IMG/VR virus record: IMGVR_UViG_3300021185_003122
Location: 1-64,000 of that record
Reading direction: 5' to 3' (one strand)
Origin: a virus
Length of the DNA stretch: 64,000 nt
The notes under the pieces are model-generated. The model had not been told where the DNA came from, made no database searches, and saw nothing but the letters and a program-made list of their open reading frames with translations. This document shows, one piece after another, positions 18,773 to 24,774 of this stretch; positions within the stretch are counted from its first letter, which is position 1, and every line of letters begins with the position of its first letter. Both the position numbers and the translations under genes were made by a program.

Positions 18773-18803
18773 TTGTCTATTATACGAAAAGTTCTTATAT
18801 TAT
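18773..18803 (+). promoter_or_regulatory. Plus-strand promoter, CTTG-N20-TATATTAT
   Basis: TTG at 18773-18775 and TATATTAT at 18796-18803 keep the 24-base register of the minus-strand promoters. It lies just before the first gene of the plus-strand island. Confidence 0.55.
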
Positions 18804-18809
18804 TAATAT

Positions 18810-18971
18810 ATGATAAAGTTAGACGTAAACATAGGGGATACAATCCTAATGGGTAAGTTTAAAAATAAACGAGTTAAAATAAAAACTATAGAGTACGATG
18901 AGTTTGGTATGCCTCTCATCAATGGCAAACCTGGTTGTACTTTTAGAATGGTTCCTAATCCAAGAAAATGA
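18810..18971 (+). CDS. Small conserved phage protein (MIKLDVNIGDTILMGKF type)
   Basis: The 53-residue ORF reads as a small beta-barrel-like protein: GDTILMGKFKNKRVKIKTI, then DEFGMPLINGKPG and FRMVPNP. I recognise this pattern (GD.I.MG.FKNK....) from short phage proteins of unknown role. It is the first gene of a three-gene plus-strand operon and ends in an ATGA overlap with the next gene. Confidence 0.65.
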   Translation: MIKLDVNIGDTILMGKFKNKRVKIKTIEYDEFGMPLINGKPGCTFRMVPNPRK

Positions 18972-19156
18972 GTCAAAGTTTTATTATTAGTGCTACTGTA
19001 TTTGTTATCATAATGGTGATCTTCCACATCGTTAAAGATATCTTTCTCTCTACTTACCTTAGCTCTAGTATGCGCACCAGAGTTAACAGAAGGTGGCTTA
19101 TAAGTACGGCAATAGGTTTAGTTATACTATATCTTGTATACGGTACTAACTACTAA
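18968..19156 (+). CDS. Two-helix small membrane protein
   Basis: The 62-residue protein has two hydrophobic helices (residues 5-24 and 44-58) separated by a basic loop with MRTRVNRRW. ATGA overlap with the preceding gene indicates coupled translation. A short inner-membrane protein of holin or antiholin size is possible, but there is no specific evidence for that. Confidence 0.55.
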   Translation: MSQSFIISATVFVIIMVIFHIVKDIFLSTYLSSSMRTRVNRRWLISTAIGLVILYLVYGTNY

Positions 19157-19159
19157 TAT

Positions 19160-19393
19160 ATGAAGAAGCTAATAGAATATATCTTTATAGGTCTTCTTAT
19201 TATGTTATTTATCTTTGCAGCCTCATGTACTGATGATAATCTAATATGTTCTAAAGGAGAAGTAAATAATGGTGTTGTATGTGCAGAGATATATCAACCT
19301 ATAAGAGCACCCGATGGTACTATATACTCTAATTCATGCTATGCAGAAGCAGATGGATGGGATAATAGCTGTTTAATATTAATCAATATATAA
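19160..19393 (+). CDS. Kazal-like lipoprotein
   Basis: The 77-residue product has a lipoprotein signal peptide ending FAASC (Cys23) with DD at +2 and +3. It then carries a Kazal-like protease-inhibitor pattern: C-AEIYQPIRAPDGTIYSNSC-YAEADGW. One canonical Cys (the usual PVCG) is replaced by Ile-Arg, so the fold or activity may be altered. Kazal domains block serine proteases. A surface-anchored form could protect the infected cell or the phage from proteases. It is the last gene of the plus-strand island. Confidence 0.65.
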   Translation: MKKLIEYIFIGLLIMLFIFAASCTDDNLICSKGEVNNGVVCAEIYQPIRAPDGTIYSNSCYAEADGWDNSCLILINI

Positions 19394-19439
19394 ATATATA
19401 CATATATATAACCTATATCACTAAAAATCATAAGCTAGA

Positions 19440-19582
19440 GGAAAATGAGACAAGCTCACCCGAGCTCCTTACGAGCCCTTTAGGGAACAATACCGGCACT
19501 GTTATATCAATGTGACGTCAATATTACAGCAACCGGCTATCATCCCAGACGGAAGTATGAAAACCGTCCTATGTTTTTTTCT
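19440..19582 (+). ncRNA. Structured 3' region or small RNA of the plus-strand island
   Basis: This GC-richer segment has several possible stems on the plus strand: AGCTC-ACCC-GAGCT, CCC-TTTA-GGG, and CTGTTATAT at 19499-19507 pairing with ATATTACAG at 19521-19529 around a TGACGTCA loop. The intrinsic terminator closes it. No ORF explains it. It may be a structured 3' UTR or a small RNA. No known RNA family was recognised. Confidence 0.4.
19546..19580 (+). terminator. Rho-independent terminator of the plus-strand island
   Basis: The stem GACGG (19548-19552) / CCGTC (19564-19568) is followed by a seven-T run at 19574-19580. It faces the convergent cytosine-free operon. Confidence 0.6.
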
Positions 19583-19651
19583 GGTGAGGTAGGAAAGGAA
19601 TTATATATAAATAAATTAATACCTATATATAATCCTCTCTCTATTATATTA

Positions 19652-20116
19652 TTATTTAACCAACCACAATCTATTATTAATATTAATCTTTTCTTTAATT
19701 AACATACCACTTCTTCTACACCAATTTTCAAACCTATCATTATAATCATTTACATTCCACCTTCCACTTCTAAAATTATATAACAAACCAAATAAATTAT
19801 TATTATCAAACCTATTCATAAATTCACTTAATAATACCTTTTTATTATCACCAATATATTTCTTTAATATATCTTTAAATAATATATCCATATTATTATT
19901 CCCATATACCTTTTTATTCTTCACAACAATTACATCATATTTCTTTCTATTCATATAATTATAATCCACTTCAACACAACATATATCATTATAACCTTCT
20001 AATTCATAATAATCATTCCATTTAACATCTTTAAATTTAACAATATCATTTCTAACATTATCAAATTCATAACCTTTTTCAACAAAATAATTTAATACTT
20101 TTTCAAATCTTTTCAT
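19652..20116 (-). CDS. Cytosine-free gene A, unknown function
   Basis: The 154-residue protein is encoded without a single C, so it contains no Ala, His, Pro, Gln or Thr. It is rich in Asn, Lys, Asp, Tyr and Val. The order of secondary structure looks ordinary (an N-terminal helix, a beta-rich middle with CCVEVDYNYMNRKKYDVIVV, and a helical C-terminus with FENWCRRSGMLIKEK), so it is probably a real folded protein. The start follows the leader AAAAAGT. No homologue is recognised. It is the last gene before the convergent plus-strand terminator. Confidence 0.75.
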   Translation of the reverse strand: MKRFEKVLNYFVEKGYEFDNVRNDIVKFKDVKWNDYYELEGYNDICCVEVDYNYMNRKKYDVIVVKNKKVYGNNNMDILFKDILKKYIGDNKKVLLSEFMNRFDNNNLFGLLYNFRSGRWNVNDYNDRFENWCRRSGMLIKEKININNRLWLVK

Positions 20117-20152
20117 ACTTTTTAATTTTAATTATTATTAATTTTTATACTA

Positions 20153-20184
20153 TAAATATACAATTTTTATTTCAATTTACAAAC
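20153..20184 (-). promoter_or_regulatory. Cytosine-free promoter of gene A
   Basis: TATATTTA is at 20153-20160 and GTTTG at 20180-20184. It matches the promoter at 23083-23114 at 29 of 32 positions. Both coding-strand C residues of that copy are T here. Confidence 0.7.
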
Positions 20185-20206
20185 TTTTTTAACATTTATT
20201 TTTAAA

Positions 20207-20623
20207 TTATTTATCATTTAAATAAATTTCCAAACCATCCATTAAACATTCTTCTTTTCCACTTATCACAATTCCACCAAATTCTTCCCTATTCTCTCCA
20301 CACTTAATAAAATTAATCAACAAACTATTCATTTTATTATATTCAATATACCATTCTTCACTATCATCACTCATATTCATAACAACAATATTTCTATCAT
20401 CATTTCTTTCATACCTTCCAAATTCATCAATAATATATTCATACCCTTCATCAATACATTCATTTTTAAAATCATTATACCAAATATCAAATATCTTATC
20501 ATTCAATACAACATCTTCAAAATCTTCTTCACATCTACTTCCAAAATATAATTTAATATATTTTCTTTCAACACCATTTTTTAAAACCTCATTTCTTAAT
20601 AATTCATTTTTAATCATTTCCAT
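20207..20623 (-). CDS. Cytosine-free gene B, unknown function
   Basis: The 138-residue protein is also encoded without any C and lacks Ala, His, Pro, Gln and Thr. It is strongly acidic, rich in Glu, Asp, Asn and Ile, with three Cys residues. Its pattern of short helices and strands (WYNDFKNECIDEGYEYIIDE, EWYIEYNKMNSLLINFIKC) looks like a compact alpha/beta protein. It is first in the cytosine-free unit, preceded by a promoter whose upstream half does contain C. No similarity to gene A or to a known family is visible. Confidence 0.75.
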   Translation of the reverse strand: MEMIKNELLRNEVLKNGVERKYIKLYFGSRCEEDFEDVVLNDKIFDIWYNDFKNECIDEGYEYIIDEFGRYERNDDRNIVVMNMSDDSEEWYIEYNKMNSLLINFIKCGENREEFGGIVISGKEECLMDGLEIYLNDK

Positions 20624-20673
20624 ACTTTTTAAATTTAAATTAATTAATATAATATTCCCTTTTTATATTTATA

Positions 20674-20705
20674 TAAAGATAAGAAATAAAATTGTAACTA
20701 CAAAC
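20674..20705 (-). promoter_or_regulatory. Promoter of the cytosine-free unit
   Basis: TATCTTTA is at 20674-20681 and GTTTG at 20701-20705. Its -7 box contains the last C before the C-free stretch begins. Confidence 0.65.
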
Positions 20706-20755
20706 ATTTTATTAATATATTTGCTAATTTATAATCAATATAAATTAAAAATAAA

Positions 20756-20788
20756 GTTGGCTATATGAAATCTTATTCGTACATTTAG
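20756..20788 (+). promoter_or_regulatory. Plus-strand promoter, GTTGG-N19-TACATTTA
   Basis: GTTGG is at 20756-20760 and TACATTTAG at 20780-20788, in exactly the same register as the minus-strand promoters. It points into the spacer and towards the 3' end of the gene at 20909-21220. Confidence 0.6.
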
Positions 20789-20791
20789 GTC

Positions 20792-20908
20792 ATGATTTGT
20801 ATTCAAAATTTAACTCTTAAATTATATAATAGTAGCTCTAAACCTACTATGGGAGTAAGATGGGAAGGGAATACGAAATGCTTGATAGGCAGTTTCTTGA
20901 TATACTGA
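20792..20908 (+). ncRNA. Possible small RNA (or 38-codon ORF) from the plus-strand promoter
   Basis: A transcript from 20756-20788 would start near 20793. It holds a perfect 7-bp hairpin (ATAGTAG / CTACTAT) and a GGCAGT...ACTG...GCC pairing. It then runs antisense into the end of the 20909-21220 gene. A 38-residue ORF (ATG at 20792) fits the same span, but its ATG lies only 3 bases after the -7 box. I favour a regulatory RNA. No terminator was found for it. Confidence 0.35.
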
Positions 20909-21220
20909 TTAAGCAGCCAAAGAGCCTGATTCCGGAAGGATAGAGGCATCCACTAAACTTAAAGTATAAGTAGTCTTCTGAGACATCATATCAAATGTAT
21001 ACAAAGAGAGGCTAGTACGTCCAACCTTATTGACGTTCATACCACTAATACCATTCCAGACACTATAGGACATTTTATTCTTATAACCCTCATAAGCTGA
21101 TACCTTATACTCTTTTCCGGCATATGATATCTTAATCATTTCACCGTCCTTAAGGCCATATATAGCTTTAATGATTGGAGCGGCTTTCTTAACTTTATCT
21201 GAATATTTTAACTTTCTCAT
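20909..21220 (-). CDS. Small basic phage protein, unknown
   Basis: The 103-residue basic protein starts MRKLKYSDKVKKAAPIIKAI and has a beta-rich middle (MIKISYAGKEYKVSAYEGY). It resembles a small SH3- or OB-sized fold, but no family is recognised. It is monocistronic, with its promoter at 21244-21275. Its 3' end may be overlapped by an antisense RNA from 20756. Confidence 0.55.
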   Translation of the reverse strand: MRKLKYSDKVKKAAPIIKAIYGLKDGEMIKISYAGKEYKVSAYEGYKNKMSYSVWNGISGMNVNKVGRTSLSLYTFDMMSQKTTYTLSLVDASILPESGSLAA

Positions 21221-21243
21221 AACCCTTATTTTTTAAATATACC

Positions 21244-21275
21244 TTAATATACGAACTATTATCCGTACTTCCAAC
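21244..21275 (-). promoter_or_regulatory. Promoter, GTTGG-N19-TATATTAA
   Basis: TATATTAA is at 21244-21251 and GTTG at 21272-21275, upstream of the gene starting at 21220. Confidence 0.65.
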
Positions 21276-21398
21276 TGTTTAAGGGGTTATTTTAGGGGTC
21301 TATATAGAAAAAAAATAATAGTGACACACACAAACCTATCTCATTCTATCGATAATCCATACACCTATCATACCTCATTCTACACATTAATCGGTATT

Positions 21399-21707
21399 TC
21401 ATTGCTCGCTCGTTGCTCGTTTATTGCTCGTAATAGACGTTAGTTCATCAAAATAGAGGTTAGGATGGATCTTTAGGCCGTCCAATTGGTACTCTCTTAT
21501 AATAAACATCTCTCTATCAATATCATCTTTTATATGTATAGAGGTGTTGTCAAAATCATTCTCTTTAGCAGATACCTTCTCTACTAATTCCAGAATCCCA
21601 ATACCTAATACCAGCAATATTAAAATAATAATCGACACTACAGCAATTTGATATGAAGTACGGATGGAAGGACGATCATAATAAGGATGGTTGTTATTTT
21701 CTTTCAT
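21399..21707 (-). CDS. Single-pass membrane protein
   Basis: The 102-residue protein has a polar N-terminus, one strong transmembrane helix (residues about 21-43, VVSIIILILLVLGIGILELV) and an acidic tail with DNTSIHIKDDIDRE. The last codons contain a repeated CGAGCA/ACGAGC DNA pattern. A short TGACG-AAGT-CGTCA hairpin lies about 15 bases before its ATG. The function is unknown. It is a probable early membrane protein. Confidence 0.5.
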   Translation of the reverse strand: MKENNNHPYYDRPSIRTSYQIAVVSIIILILLVLGIGILELVEKVSAKENDFDNTSIHIKDDIDREMFIIREYQLDGLKIHPNLYFDELTSITSNKRATSEQ

Positions 21708-21786
21708 AAACTTTTGTTAAATTCGCGCGTGACGACTTCGTCAAGAGAGAGAAAGGCGCACCCAACTCTCCCCCTCCTCCTTTATC

Positions 21787-22296
21787 CTATTCAAATAAGC
21801 TCAATTGACCAAACTTATTCTCTTTCTCTATCAATTCATAAGCAGCCTGCACTTTAGTAGTTGGTTTGAATCCATTAGCTCTCCAATCAAATACCTCTCC
21901 ATCTTTAACAGTTAAAGCATGATTAGCTATCATTACCATATAAGTACCAGTCAAATGAGAACTAATAAAACTCTTAAGCGTCTTTTTTCTGAAGATCACT
22001 TCTCCGTGCAACTTATATCTATTCTTTATCTCTCCTTTTCCTAACACTCTTACAGCAAACTCTTTTCCTTCTAATTCAATTCCGGAAGTTTCAGCCATTA
22101 ACATTTGAGAAACAATATTCATATTATTAGTTCCTCTTTTATTTTCTCTACCAAAAAAATCTTTACAGAATTTATGAGCAGTTCTATAAGTAATATCAGC
22201 AGCAGATGCAACCGACCTTACAACACAATCATTTTTTTCATTTTTAGCTAAATCCGAATCGAAAGAAGCATACTTTTTATTAACAGTTAAATACAT
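21787..22296 (-). CDS. Papain/C39-like fold protein with C-terminal clamp-binding motif
   Basis: The 169-residue protein has the pattern of phage cysteine-peptidase-like proteins: N-D-C24-VVRSVASAADITYRTAH, then GRENKRGTNN, and near the end ANHALTVKDGEVFDW, giving a Cys24/His126/Asp137 triad. The last residues are GQLSLFE. QLSLF matches the consensus pentapeptide used to bind the bacterial beta sliding clamp. A role in cutting or sequestering a host replication factor is possible but unproven. It has its own promoter. Confidence 0.6.
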   Translation of the reverse strand: MYLTVNKKYASFDSDLAKNEKNDCVVRSVASAADITYRTAHKFCKDFFGRENKRGTNNMNIVSQMLMAETSGIELEGKEFAVRVLGKGEIKNRYKLHGEVIFRKKTLKSFISSHLTGTYMVMIANHALTVKDGEVFDWRANGFKPTTKVQAAYELIEKENKFGQLSLFE

Positions 22297-22320
22297 ATCT
22301 TTTTATTTTTTTATTATACC

Positions 22321-22352
22321 TTAATATACGAACTTTATATCAAACCGCCAAC
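22321..22352 (-). promoter_or_regulatory. Promoter, GTTGG-N19-TATATTAA
   Basis: TATATTAA is at 22321-22328 and GTTG at 22349-22352, with the -33 box inside the last codons of the upstream gene. The leader ends AAAGATATG. Confidence 0.65.
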
Positions 22353-22747
22353 TGTTCCACTAACTTTTTTCCGTAATTATTTAAATTAGTTTTCTTATCC
22401 AGAAAGTACTTAACTTCATCCCAACCATTCTCTAGCGTTCTTAAGGAGAAATATTTAGAGTTAGGTTTAGTAGGTTGCTCTAACCAGTCAATAGGATAAG
22501 GAATATACTTATCAGATTCCCAAAACTTAATCCGTTTCATCTTACCATCATCAGATGGAGTATTATGAGATAAGAATTGATCTACATTCCAGTCTACTAA
22601 TGCTTCAAAATCTGCTTCCGGATCTCCAATATCATTCCAATCAAACAATACTGAATCTATTAACACATCTACATCATACTCATTTACATCCGCTTCATTC
22701 CTTACGAATGCTTTTACAATATAATCTTTTACATAACTTCTATCCAT
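22340..22747 (-). CDS. Small early phage protein, unknown
   Basis: I place the start at the ATG (MDRSYVKDYIVKAF) one base after the upstream stop, giving 135 residues. An earlier in-frame ATG at 22783 would overlap the upstream gene by 35 bases. The protein is acidic with WNDIGDPEADFEALVDWNVD and W-x-P motifs. No family is recognised. It is co-transcribed with 22749-23060. Confidence 0.55.
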   Translation of the reverse strand: MDRSYVKDYIVKAFVRNEADVNEYDVDVLIDSVLFDWNDIGDPEADFEALVDWNVDQFLSHNTPSDDGKMKRIKFWESDKYIPYPIDWLEQPTKPNSKYFSLRTLENGWDEVKYFLDKKTNLNNYGKKLVEQLAV

Positions 22748-22748
22748 A

Positions 22749-23060
22749 TTATTCTTCATATAATTCATTACCGTTAACATCAAAATGATAACTATATCCT
22801 CCTTGCGAATCTCTAATATCTAATTTACAAGCAACATTCTCAAACGGAACATTCTTATCATCCTCTATACTAAAGAAAGATTCATCTACATTCCAATCTC
22901 CTTCTTCATACTCTTTCCTTATCATATCATTATCATACAATCCAATAATCATTCCTCCATCAGCATATTCAAACTCATCATGCATTCTGAATTTCAAATC
23001 ACCAATACTAATACTTTCAATTCTTTCTTTACTACTTTTTTCTACAACAACATTTTTCAT
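22749..23060 (-). CDS. Small acidic early phage protein, unknown
   Basis: The 103-residue acidic protein has MKNVVVEKSSKERIESISIG at the start and a Tyr/Asp-rich end (SYHFDVNGNELYEE). Its first 100 bases of message contain no C, and the whole gene is only about 4 % C in the coding strand. It is first in a two-gene unit from the promoter at 23083-23114. Confidence 0.55.
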   Translation of the reverse strand: MKNVVVEKSSKERIESISIGDLKFRMHDEFEYADGGMIIGLYDNDMIRKEYEEGDWNVDESFFSIEDDKNVPFENVACKLDIRDSQGGYSYHFDVNGNELYEE

Positions 23061-23082
23061 ATCTTTTATCTTTTTATTTACC

Positions 23083-23114
23083 TAAATATACGATTTTTAT
23101 TTCGACTTACAAAC
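23083..23114 (-). promoter_or_regulatory. Promoter, GTTTG-N19-TATATTTA
   Basis: TATATTTA is at 23083-23090 and GTTTG at 23110-23114. It is the C-containing twin of the promoter at 20153-20184. Confidence 0.7.
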
Positions 23115-23396
23115 TTATTTAGTAATTATTTCAATAAATCTTCCCCACTCTTTATTATAATCCTCAATCAAATCATAAGCACAATCATCATCCATACTGA
23201 AGAGAATATCAAACATCTCATCATCATTCTCACCTGCATAAAATGCTGGTCTGTCTTCAAATGCTTCTGAAACTTTATCAAACGTTTCCTTATCAACATT
23301 TTCTAAAATCTTTACATCTTCCGCATCATCCCCCCAAAAGAGAGCAGTATTAGCTTTTAACTTTAAATCTTTAATAACTTTTCTTGAATCTGTCAT
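23115..23396 (-). CDS. Small very acidic early protein
   Basis: The 93-residue protein is about one third Asp/Glu (GDDAEDVKILENVDKETFDK, GENDDEMFDILFSMDDDCAY). Such acidic small phage proteins often mimic DNA or bind basic host proteins. That is inference, and no family is recognised. It is monocistronic with the promoter at 23430-23461. Confidence 0.5.
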   Translation of the reverse strand: MTDSRKVIKDLKLKANTALFWGDDAEDVKILENVDKETFDKVSEAFEDRPAFYAGENDDEMFDILFSMDDDCAYDLIEDYNKEWGRFIEIITK

Positions 23397-23429
23397 AACC
23401 TTTATTTTTTATCTTTTAATTATTATACC

Positions 23430-23461
23430 TAAATATATGATTCTTTTATCGAACTAGCAAC
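23430..23461 (-). promoter_or_regulatory. Promoter, GTTGC-N19-TATATTTA
   Basis: TATATTTA is at 23430-23437 and GTTG at 23458-23461, overlapping the stop of the upstream gene. The leader ends AAAGGTTATG. Confidence 0.7.
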
Positions 23462-23648
23462 TTTCTTTTAAGTTATTTTTAAAAACTTTTGAATCGAAAA
23501 ATAAATGACCAGCCAAATCTTCAGTATTATTAATACCAGCTTCTTCTGCTTCTAATACAATTAAATTCTTTTCATCTTCAGTTAACCAATCAATCAAGTT
23601 AATTTTTAAAATTTCCTCTAAACCTTTTTTAAATTCTAATAATATCAT
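23454..23648 (-). CDS. Small helical early protein
   Basis: The 64-residue acidic protein is predicted mostly helical (LEFKKGLEEILKINLIDWLT, DEKNLIVLEAEEAGI). The coding end contains the -33 box of the next promoter. It has its own promoter at 23671-23702. The function is unknown. Confidence 0.5.
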   Translation of the reverse strand: MILLEFKKGLEEILKINLIDWLTEDEKNLIVLEAEEAGINNTEDLAGHLFFDSKVFKNNLKESC

Positions 23649-23670
23649 ATCTTTTAATTTTAATTACACC

Positions 23671-23702
23671 TTAATTTACGATTACTATTTCGACTTACAA
23701 AC
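23671..23702 (-). promoter_or_regulatory. Promoter, GTTTG-N19-TAAATTAA
   Basis: TAAATTAA is at 23671-23678 and GTTT at 23699-23702. This variant -7 box lies upstream of the gene at 23648. Confidence 0.55.
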
Positions 23703-23770
23703 TTTTTTTACATTTATTTTTTAATTTATACTCATTCTAAATAAACCAATTTCCGGAAAGAAAGAGGTAC

Positions 23771-23800
23771 AAAAAAGAAAAAGGGAGCAAAAAGCTCCCC
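23771..23800 (-). terminator. Rho-independent terminator
   Basis: On the minus strand GGGGAGC-TTTTT-GCTCCC (23783-23800) is followed by TTTTTCTTTTTT. It ends the unit of 23918-24718 plus the small ORF at 23811-23918. Confidence 0.8.
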
Positions 23801-23810
23801 AATTCCATAA

Positions 23811-23918
23811 TTAAAAAATAAAAGTATGTAGCAGTATGAAGATGGGTACTGCAAAACCCAATACTATTGTAGCAACAGTTGAAAACTTATCTATCCAATT
23901 TATAAATTTATCTTCCAT
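23811..23918 (-). CDS. 35-residue membrane peptide
   Basis: The ORF begins at an ATG overlapping the upstream stop (TAATG) and ends just before the terminator. It encodes MEDKFINWIDKFSTVATIVL followed by a further hydrophobic run and the end LLHTFIF, so residues 13-35 form one transmembrane helix. Coupling and position support it as a real gene. The function is unknown. Confidence 0.6.
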   Translation of the reverse strand: MEDKFINWIDKFSTVATIVLGFAVPIFILLHTFIF

Positions 23919-24718
23919 TATGCTATTCTATTTTTATTAACTCTTAAGAATGATTCTACATTATCAAATCTTATCATCTCAACATTTTGAGTTCTAAAAG
24001 TAAAATTATCTGAATCCCAATTCTTATATCGAGTTGTAATTTCTAAATCAACTGACTTTCCGGACGCACTTTTTCGAATACCTTTCAATTTACAAACATC
24101 TGAAATTCTCCAGTTATATTTAAGTTGAAGTTGAGGTAAGTAATTATCATCTTTATCAGAAGACAACTCAATTCCATTATCAGCAAATAACTTCTCTACT
24201 AAAGCTTCTGATTCCAGCTCTTTAATATCATCTTCTTGACTTCTAACAGACTTTCTTATCTCTCTTCCTGATTCATAAAACGTATTCATTAACTTATTAT
24301 ACTTTACGGAATTGGAATTGAATTCAGCAATTATATCATCTTCAAAATCTACAACCAATTGACTGAAATAAGTTAACATTTTATATCTCTTAATAACACT
24401 TTCATCCATTTTTTCAGGTCTGAAAGAACCAGTCGACATTTCTATTCTGCTAAACTTTTCTCCAACTTCTGTTTCCCAATTATGATGCAAGTAAAAATCT
24501 ACTACTCCCCAATTAGAATCGGTATTAGTAATACTTACTCTTTCTCTTCCTATATTTAATACGAACCCTTCATAAGAAGTTCCAAAATACTTTTCCAGAA
24601 TTAACTTCTGTTGATTTTGCATTCTATTGCGCAACATATTAGTTCTTAATTCTAATACATTTTGCTCTTTATAAAGTTGATCTAACCTTAAATTTAAAAT
24701 TTCTACTCTTTTTGACAT
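23918..24718 (-). CDS. Phage protein with N-terminal coiled coil
   Basis: The 266-residue protein starts with a coiled coil (RVEILNLRLDQLYKEQNVLE ... LRNRMQ, residues 4-40). A beta-rich domain follows, then a second helical segment (EIRKSVRSQEDDIKELESEA). No family is recognised. It has its own promoter and is followed by a 35-residue membrane peptide and a terminator, forming a complete small unit. Confidence 0.5.
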   Translation of the reverse strand: MSKRVEILNLRLDQLYKEQNVLELRTNMLRNRMQNQQKLILEKYFGTSYEGFVLNIGRERVSITNTDSNWGVVDFYLHHNWETEVGEKFSRIEMSTGSFRPEKMDESVIKRYKMLTYFSQLVVDFEDDIIAEFNSNSVKYNKLMNTFYESGREIRKSVRSQEDDIKELESEALVEKLFADNGIELSSDKDDNYLPQLQLKYNWRISDVCKLKGIRKSASGKSVDLEITTRYKNWDSDNFTFRTQNVEMIRFDNVESFLRVNKNRIA

Positions 24719-24742
24719 ATCTTTTATTTTTTTAATTATACC

Positions 24743-24774
24743 TTAATATAAGAACTAATAATCAAAAAGGCAAC
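24743..24774 (-). promoter_or_regulatory. Promoter, GTTGC-N19-TATATTAA
   Basis: TATATTAA is at 24743-24750 and GTTG at 24771-24774. The leader ends AAAGATATG. Confidence 0.65.

Larger units (their letters stand above)
19599..20677 (-). other. Cytosine-free transcription unit (no C in 1,079 bases of coding strand)
   Basis: Reading every base from 19599 to 20677, the plus strand contains no G, so the minus (coding) strand contains no C. The block begins at the -7 box of the promoter at 20674-20705, covers two genes, their spacer and an internal promoter, and ends about 50 bases after the last stop codon. Neighbouring coding strands contain roughly 4-16 % C. The limits coincide with a transcript, not with a gene, which points to a constraint on the RNA or on the exposed DNA strand. 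Confidence 0.95.

Noticed and set aside
18803-19027. Minus-strand ORF of 74 residues opposite the plus-strand island
   Set aside because: The plus-strand genes have a promoter, ATGA coupling and recognised patterns. The minus ORF has none of these.
19440-19582. Hammerhead or other known ribozyme
   Set aside because: The CUGAUGA and GAAA core elements are not present in either strand, and the stems do not match known classes.
21720-21745. Terminator at the TGACG-AAGT-CGTCA hairpin
   Set aside because: The stem is short and no T run follows on either strand. It may be a leader hairpin of the membrane protein gene.
22749-22783. Start at 22783 for the 22340 gene
   Set aside because: It would overlap the upstream gene by 35 bases, while an ATG one base after the upstream stop gives a normal coupled start.
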